Source: Streptomyces antnestii
Lineage (GTDB): Bacteria > Actinomycetota > Actinomycetes > Streptomycetales > Streptomycetaceae
Assembly: GCF_004005495.1 (NCBI RefSeq)
Contig: NZ_RZYA01000021.1
Location: forward strand, 1-64,000
Reading direction: 5' to 3'
Length of the DNA stretch: 64,000 nucleotides
Shown here: positions 62,624-64,000 of the stretch, piece by piece
Position numbering within the stretch: the first letter of the stretch is position 1
Layout: every line of letters begins with the position of its first letter
The notes under the pieces: model-generated
Told to the model about the DNA's origin: nothing
The model's input: the letters and a program-made list of their open reading frames with translations, nothing else
Database searches by the model: none
Position numbers and translations under genes: made by a program

Positions 62624-63262
62624 TCAGGACCGGGGATGGTTCATCTCACCGAGTACCGACGCGAGTTGGTCGGCGGTGAGGGGCTCCGTGGGCAGCGGAT
62701 GAGCCCCCTCCGCGCGCAGGCCGTCGATCAGGAGTGCGAGCGGGCGGCGCCACGAGCCGGGGACGGCGGCCTCAAGGGCGGGCGCCGCGCGACCGAGCGC
62801 CGCGAGGCCGAGCAGCAGATCCTCGGTGACCACGTCGCCGCGCACGAGGCCCTGGCGGCGGCAGCGCTCCAGCAGGGTGCTGAACGTCTCAGCGTTGTGG
62901 ACGTGCAGCTTCTCCAGGGTGGGCACGCCTTCGATGCCGGTCGTCATCAGGTCGTTCGCACCCCGGTCGGCGGCGAGCACCGCGAACACCCGGTCGATGT
63001 ACCCGTTCAGGCCCGCCCAGGGGTCCTCGGCCTGCCGCGCCTCCTCGCCGGCGTCGATCACGGCGGCCAGCGTCGCGCGGAAGACGGCCTCGATGAGGGC
63101 GGCCCGGTCGGGGAAGCGGCGATAGAGGGTGGCGTTGCCGACTCCGGCCCGGCGGGCGATCACGTCGAGCGGGGCCTCGACGCCCTGCTCGGCGTACACG
63201 TCCCGGGCGGCGGCGAGCACCAGCTCACGGTTGCGCTGCGCGTCCTTTCTCACGTGTCGCAC
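62624..63262 (-). CDS. TetR-family transcriptional regulator
   Basis: A 212-aa TetR regulator. HTH: RNRELVLAAARDVYAEQG, then PLDVIARRAGVGNATLYRRF. The rest is an all-helical ligand domain of the SBP/TetR_C_33-like type. Start at GTG 63262 (VRHVRKDAQ); a GTG three codons on is possible. It is divergent from a P450, its likely target. Confidence 0.9.
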   Translation of the reverse strand: MRHVRKDAQRNRELVLAAARDVYAEQGVEAPLDVIARRAGVGNATLYRRFPDRAALIEAVFRATLAAVIDAGEEARQAEDPWAGLNGYIDRVFAVLAADRGANDLMTTGIEGVPTLEKLHVHNAETFSTLLERCRRQGLVRGDVVTEDLLLGLAALGRAAPALEAAVPGSWRRPLALLIDGLRAEGAHPLPTEPLTADQLASVLGEMNHPRS

Positions 63263-63276
63263 GCTACAGGATCCGT

Positions 63277-63344
63277 GGAGCACTCCCCGGTTCCCGTCGA
63301 GCCCTGTTAGGGTCACCCCGAACCTGAAACGGGGAACACTCCCC
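63277..63344. promoter_or_regulatory. Repeated element in TetR/P450 promoter gap
   Basis: GGAGCACTCCCC (63277-63288) and GGAACACTCCCC (63333-63344) differ at one base and lie 56 bp apart in the same orientation. Each is a short palindrome (GGAG-CA-CTCC; GGGGA-ACAC-TCCCC). They are candidate binding sites for the TetR regulator, one near each start. Confidence 0.5.
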
Positions 63345-63363
63345 ACTTCACCGGGAGCTCGCC

Positions 63364-64000
63364 ATGCCCACCCCGCACACCGAGGAACTGGCCGCCTGGA
63401 CGGGCGACTTCGCCACCGACCCCTACGCGGCCTTCCAGGCCCTGCGCGCCCGGGGCCCCGTCCACCACGTCCGCTTCCCCACCGGGGACACCGCGTGGAT
63501 GATCCTCGGCCACGCCGAGGCCCGCGCCGCCCTCACGGACGCGCGGATGCGCCACGACGTCCGGCACTCCGCCGAGTACGACAGCGACGGCCTCTACTCC
63601 ATCGGCCGCAACATGCTGCAGACCGACCCGCCCGACCACACCCGGCTGCGCTCCCTGGTCGCCCGCGAGTTCACCGCGCGCCGCATCAAGGCGCTGCGGG
63701 CGCGCGTCCAGGAGGCGGCGGACGAACTCCTCGACGCGATGGGCCCGTTGGGCCACGCCGACCTCATCGACGCCTTCGCCTTCCCCCTCCCCCTGACCGT
63801 CATCTGCGAACTCCTCGGCGTCCCCGGCGTCGACCACGACACGTTCCGGGCCTGGACCGCGAAGATCCTCACCATCGGCGAACCGGAGGCCTCGGGCCGG
63901 GCCGCCCAGGAGATGACGGTCTACCTGGCCGGCCTGATCGAAGAAAAGCGCCACGTCGAGGAGACGGACGCCGCCGAGGGCGATCTGCTGCACGCCCTCG
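63364..64000 (+). CDS. Cytochrome P450 (N-terminal part, runs off edge)
   Basis: The first 212 residues of a bacterial class I P450. PYAAFQALRARGPVHHV is the usual N-terminal strand, followed by MLQTDPPDHTRLRSLVAREF, the C-helix D-P-P-x-H-T-R-L-R signature whose His/Arg contact a haem propionate. The I-helix, EXXR and Cys loop lie beyond position 64000. ATG 63364 with GGGAG upstream. It is a soluble monooxygenase, substrate unknown, probably controlled by the divergent TetR. Confidence 0.92.
   Translation, partial: MPTPHTEELAAWTGDFATDPYAAFQALRARGPVHHVRFPTGDTAWMILGHAEARAALTDARMRHDVRHSAEYDSDGLYSIGRNMLQTDPPDHTRLRSLVAREFTARRIKALRARVQEAADELLDAMGPLGHADLIDAFAFPLPLTVICELLGVPGVDHDTFRAWTAKILTIGEPEASGRAAQEMTVYLAGLIEEKRHVEETDAAEGDLLHAL

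Overview
The window is high-GC DNA with strong G/C third-codon bias, many GTG starts, abundant ECF sigma factors, lipoproteins and secreted proteins. It is chromosomal core-region DNA of a Streptomyces species. The sigQ–afsQ1–afsQ2 arrangement and the flanking nucleoside-catabolism genes match the S. coelicolor layout as I recall it; this could not be checked here.

Layout. 0.1–5.3 kb: a PH-domain membrane protein, deoC, an aldehyde dehydrogenase translationally coupled to a half-length ALDH homologue, and a uridine-kinase-like protein. 5.5–9.4 kb: sigQ divergent from afsQ1–afsQ2–lipoprotein, with an AfsQ1-type box between them. 9.4–18.1 kb: VanZ, PspC, a small secreted protein, add, an alpha/beta hydrolase, a 10 x 20-bp repeat array, a divergent LysR/MFS pair, an ECF sigma factor with a SnoaL-like tail, a STAS protein and an AEC transporter. 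18.2–25.1 kb: nucleoside uptake and salvage operon (BMP lipoprotein; ATPase–permease–permease–cdd–deoA). 25.3–27.9 kb: M20 amidohydrolase, Uma2 protein and a 5'-truncated HATPase. 27.9–30.8 kb: a scar of broken genes (permease, IS3, IS5 and other transposase pieces, MarR and MFS remnants) around one intact DUF4232 gene. 30.8–32.4 kb: SDR and DUF1906 proteins. 32.6–42.0 kb: a divergent nonulosonic-acid (sialic acid/Kdn-type) cell-wall glycopolymer cluster. 42.0–45.4 kb: LysE exporter, B12-dependent mutase large subunit, L,D-transpeptidase. 45.6–49.7 kb: a minisatellite-like array and two tandem paralogous ECF sigma/membrane-protein modules. 49.8–52.3 kb: a hypothetical protein, a second L,D-transpeptidase and two small candidate immunity genes. 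52.4–61.1 kb: a 2902-aa secreted RHS/YD-repeat protein. 61.3–64.0 kb: SUKH-like membrane protein, TetR regulator and a P450 running off the right edge.

How the genes work together. The clearest system is nucleoside scavenging. A BMP lipoprotein and an ABC importer bring in nucleosides, Cdd and Add deaminate them, DeoA phosphorolyses pyrimidine nucleosides, DeoC splits deoxyribose-5-phosphate, and the ALDH can oxidise the acetaldehyde. Four scattered promoters of this pathway carry the palindrome CTACGCGCGTAG or a near copy, which indicates one shared regulator that is not obvious inside the window. The glycopolymer cluster supplies an activated nonulosonic acid (synthase plus CMP-transferase/HAD phosphatase fusion) and transferases, an acyltransferase and a methyltransferase to assemble and decorate a surface polymer. 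The RHS protein and the small genes after it look like a polymorphic-toxin locus.
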